Position numbers and translations under genes: made by a program. The notes beneath the pieces were generated by a model. That model worked only from the letters and a program-made list of their open reading frames with translations, did no database searches and had not been told where the DNA came from. This document shows positions 63,542 to 64,000 of a stretch of DNA of 64,000 nt, in pieces; the stretch's first letter is position 1, and each line of letters opens with the position of its first letter. The stretch is taken from NCBI GenBank assembly GCA_963789825.1, contig CAWBME010000001.1, forward strand, positions 124,001-188,000, read 5' to 3'. The DNA is from PFL42 sp963789825 (GTDB lineage: Bacteria; Chloroflexota; Anaerolineae; Anaerolineales; E44-bin32).

Positions 63542-63718
63542 GTTCTCGCTCCTACGATCCGGGATTGAGGCGGGTCGCTGTTCCGACAATTCTCGCGCCC
63601 GCCGAATATCGCTTGACTAGTGCTTCGTCCAGACACACAACCTTCCGGTCCTGTCGTCTGGGCCTGGACCTCGGCCGCCGGCCAAGAACGTGGTGGCAGG
63701 TGCGGAAGTGCGCCAGGC

Positions 63719-64000
63719 TCAGTTCGCGGGACCTACCCATGCCGCAAACTGCGCATCGAGTTCGCACCCACAGGCAGACTCGAAGGCCGCCTGCATTTCC
63801 TGCGCTGTGCCAATTCCGTAGCGGTTCTGCTCGGCGTAGGCGCGCAGCCCTTGGTCGAGCGCCAGCTGGCCGATCTCGTCGGCGATCGCTTCGAAGAACA
63901 GCCCGCCGCGTCCGTAGACGATGCCGCTGTACTCGGCCGGGGTGTAGGCGCCGACCGGCTGGCCGATCGGGATCGGCTCGCCACCGACTTGGTCCCAGCG
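63719..64000 (-). CDS. C-terminal end of an M1-family metallopeptidase (truncated by window)
   Basis: The window ends inside this gene, so only the last 93 residues are present. They read VGAYTPAEYSGIVYGRGGLF, FEAIADEIGQLALDQGLRAY, AEQNRYGIGTAQEMQAAFES and ACGCELDAQFAAWVGPAN, then TGA at 63719-63721. The YxxIVYGRGGLFF segment followed by a Y-AEQNRYG helix and a short W-containing tail is the usual C-terminus of the catalytic domain region in M1 aminopeptidases. The zinc HEXXH motif would lie outside the window. Confidence 0.7.
   Translation of the reverse strand, partial: RWDQVGGEPIPIGQPVGAYTPAEYSGIVYGRGGLFFEAIADEIGQLALDQGLRAYAEQNRYGIGTAQEMQAAFESACGCELDAQFAAWVGPAN

Noticed and set aside
1..64000. 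Programmed frameshifting as the cause of the broken genes
   Set aside because: The breakpoints share no slippery heptamer or downstream structure, and they hit unrelated families that are not known to frameshift.

Overview
The window is GC-rich, tightly packed bacterial chromosome. I identify about 51 protein-coding genes, no rRNA or tRNA gene, no CRISPR array and no recognisable transposase or prophage. The mix of genes (hyp maturation factors, a two-subunit class I fumarase, a cytochrome bd operon, selA, LytR-CpsA-Psr and UPF0104 proteins, many lipoproteins with Pro/Thr-rich linkers, GTG/TTG starts) fits a member of the Chloroflexota, probably Anaerolineae-like. That placement is inference from gene content, not from a marker phylogeny.

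Layout. 1-3402: hydrogenase maturation operon hypA-hypB-hypF (minus). 3541-4654: promoter, two-domain fasciclin lipoprotein and terminator. 4730-6215: two clusters of REP/BIME-like palindromic repeats around a small GIY-YIG nuclease gene. 6270-13896 (minus): five-haem lipoprotein, M29 aminopeptidase, YbaK, FAD oxidoreductase, UPF0104 membrane protein, SWIM zinc-finger protein, MoaA. 13969-20774: DUF1232-like protein, RimO, unknown lipoprotein with a RodZ-like partner, ribosomal protein L9, two GNAT proteins. 20905-27474 (plus): Lgt-like protein, split NAD synthetase, MFS exporter, conserved unknown protein, alkyltransferase-like DNA repair protein, NTP transferase, PAP2 phosphatase. 27600-36191: LCP protein, ABC-F protein, small membrane protein-selA, M24 peptidase, tsaD, DUF364 protein. 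36398-42499: cydA-cydB-cydD-cydC. 42538-46817 (minus): YbjQ-like protein, HerA-like ATPase, PLD-family protein. 46946-49968: DtxR-type regulator-feoA-feoB behind a DtxR-like operator. 50340-50849: Lys-rich histone-H1-like protein ending in a LysM domain. 51501-55491 (minus): Tag glycosylase, small membrane protein, MutS2. 55902-64000: beta-helix surface protein, fumarase alpha and beta, DegV, DUF1295 protein, CtaB-like prenyltransferase, DUF423, HsmA-like protein, and the end of an M1 peptidase.

How it works together. Iron and anaerobic or low-oxygen redox themes recur: Fe(II) uptake under a metal-dependent repressor, cytochrome bd with its CydDC exporter, Ni-Fe hydrogenase maturation, Fe-S fumarase, a multihaem lipoprotein, MoaA and RimO (both radical SAM), and a selenocysteine synthase.

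Caution for every reader: about 18 loci, including normally essential or conserved genes (tsaD, rimO, cydA, cydB, hypF), are broken by one or more single-base frameshifts. Where the junction can be resolved, removing one extra base usually restores the family sequence. This looks like insertion-biased long-read consensus error rather than gene decay. Frameshifted genes are therefore listed as one CDS spanning all frames, with approximate breakpoints.
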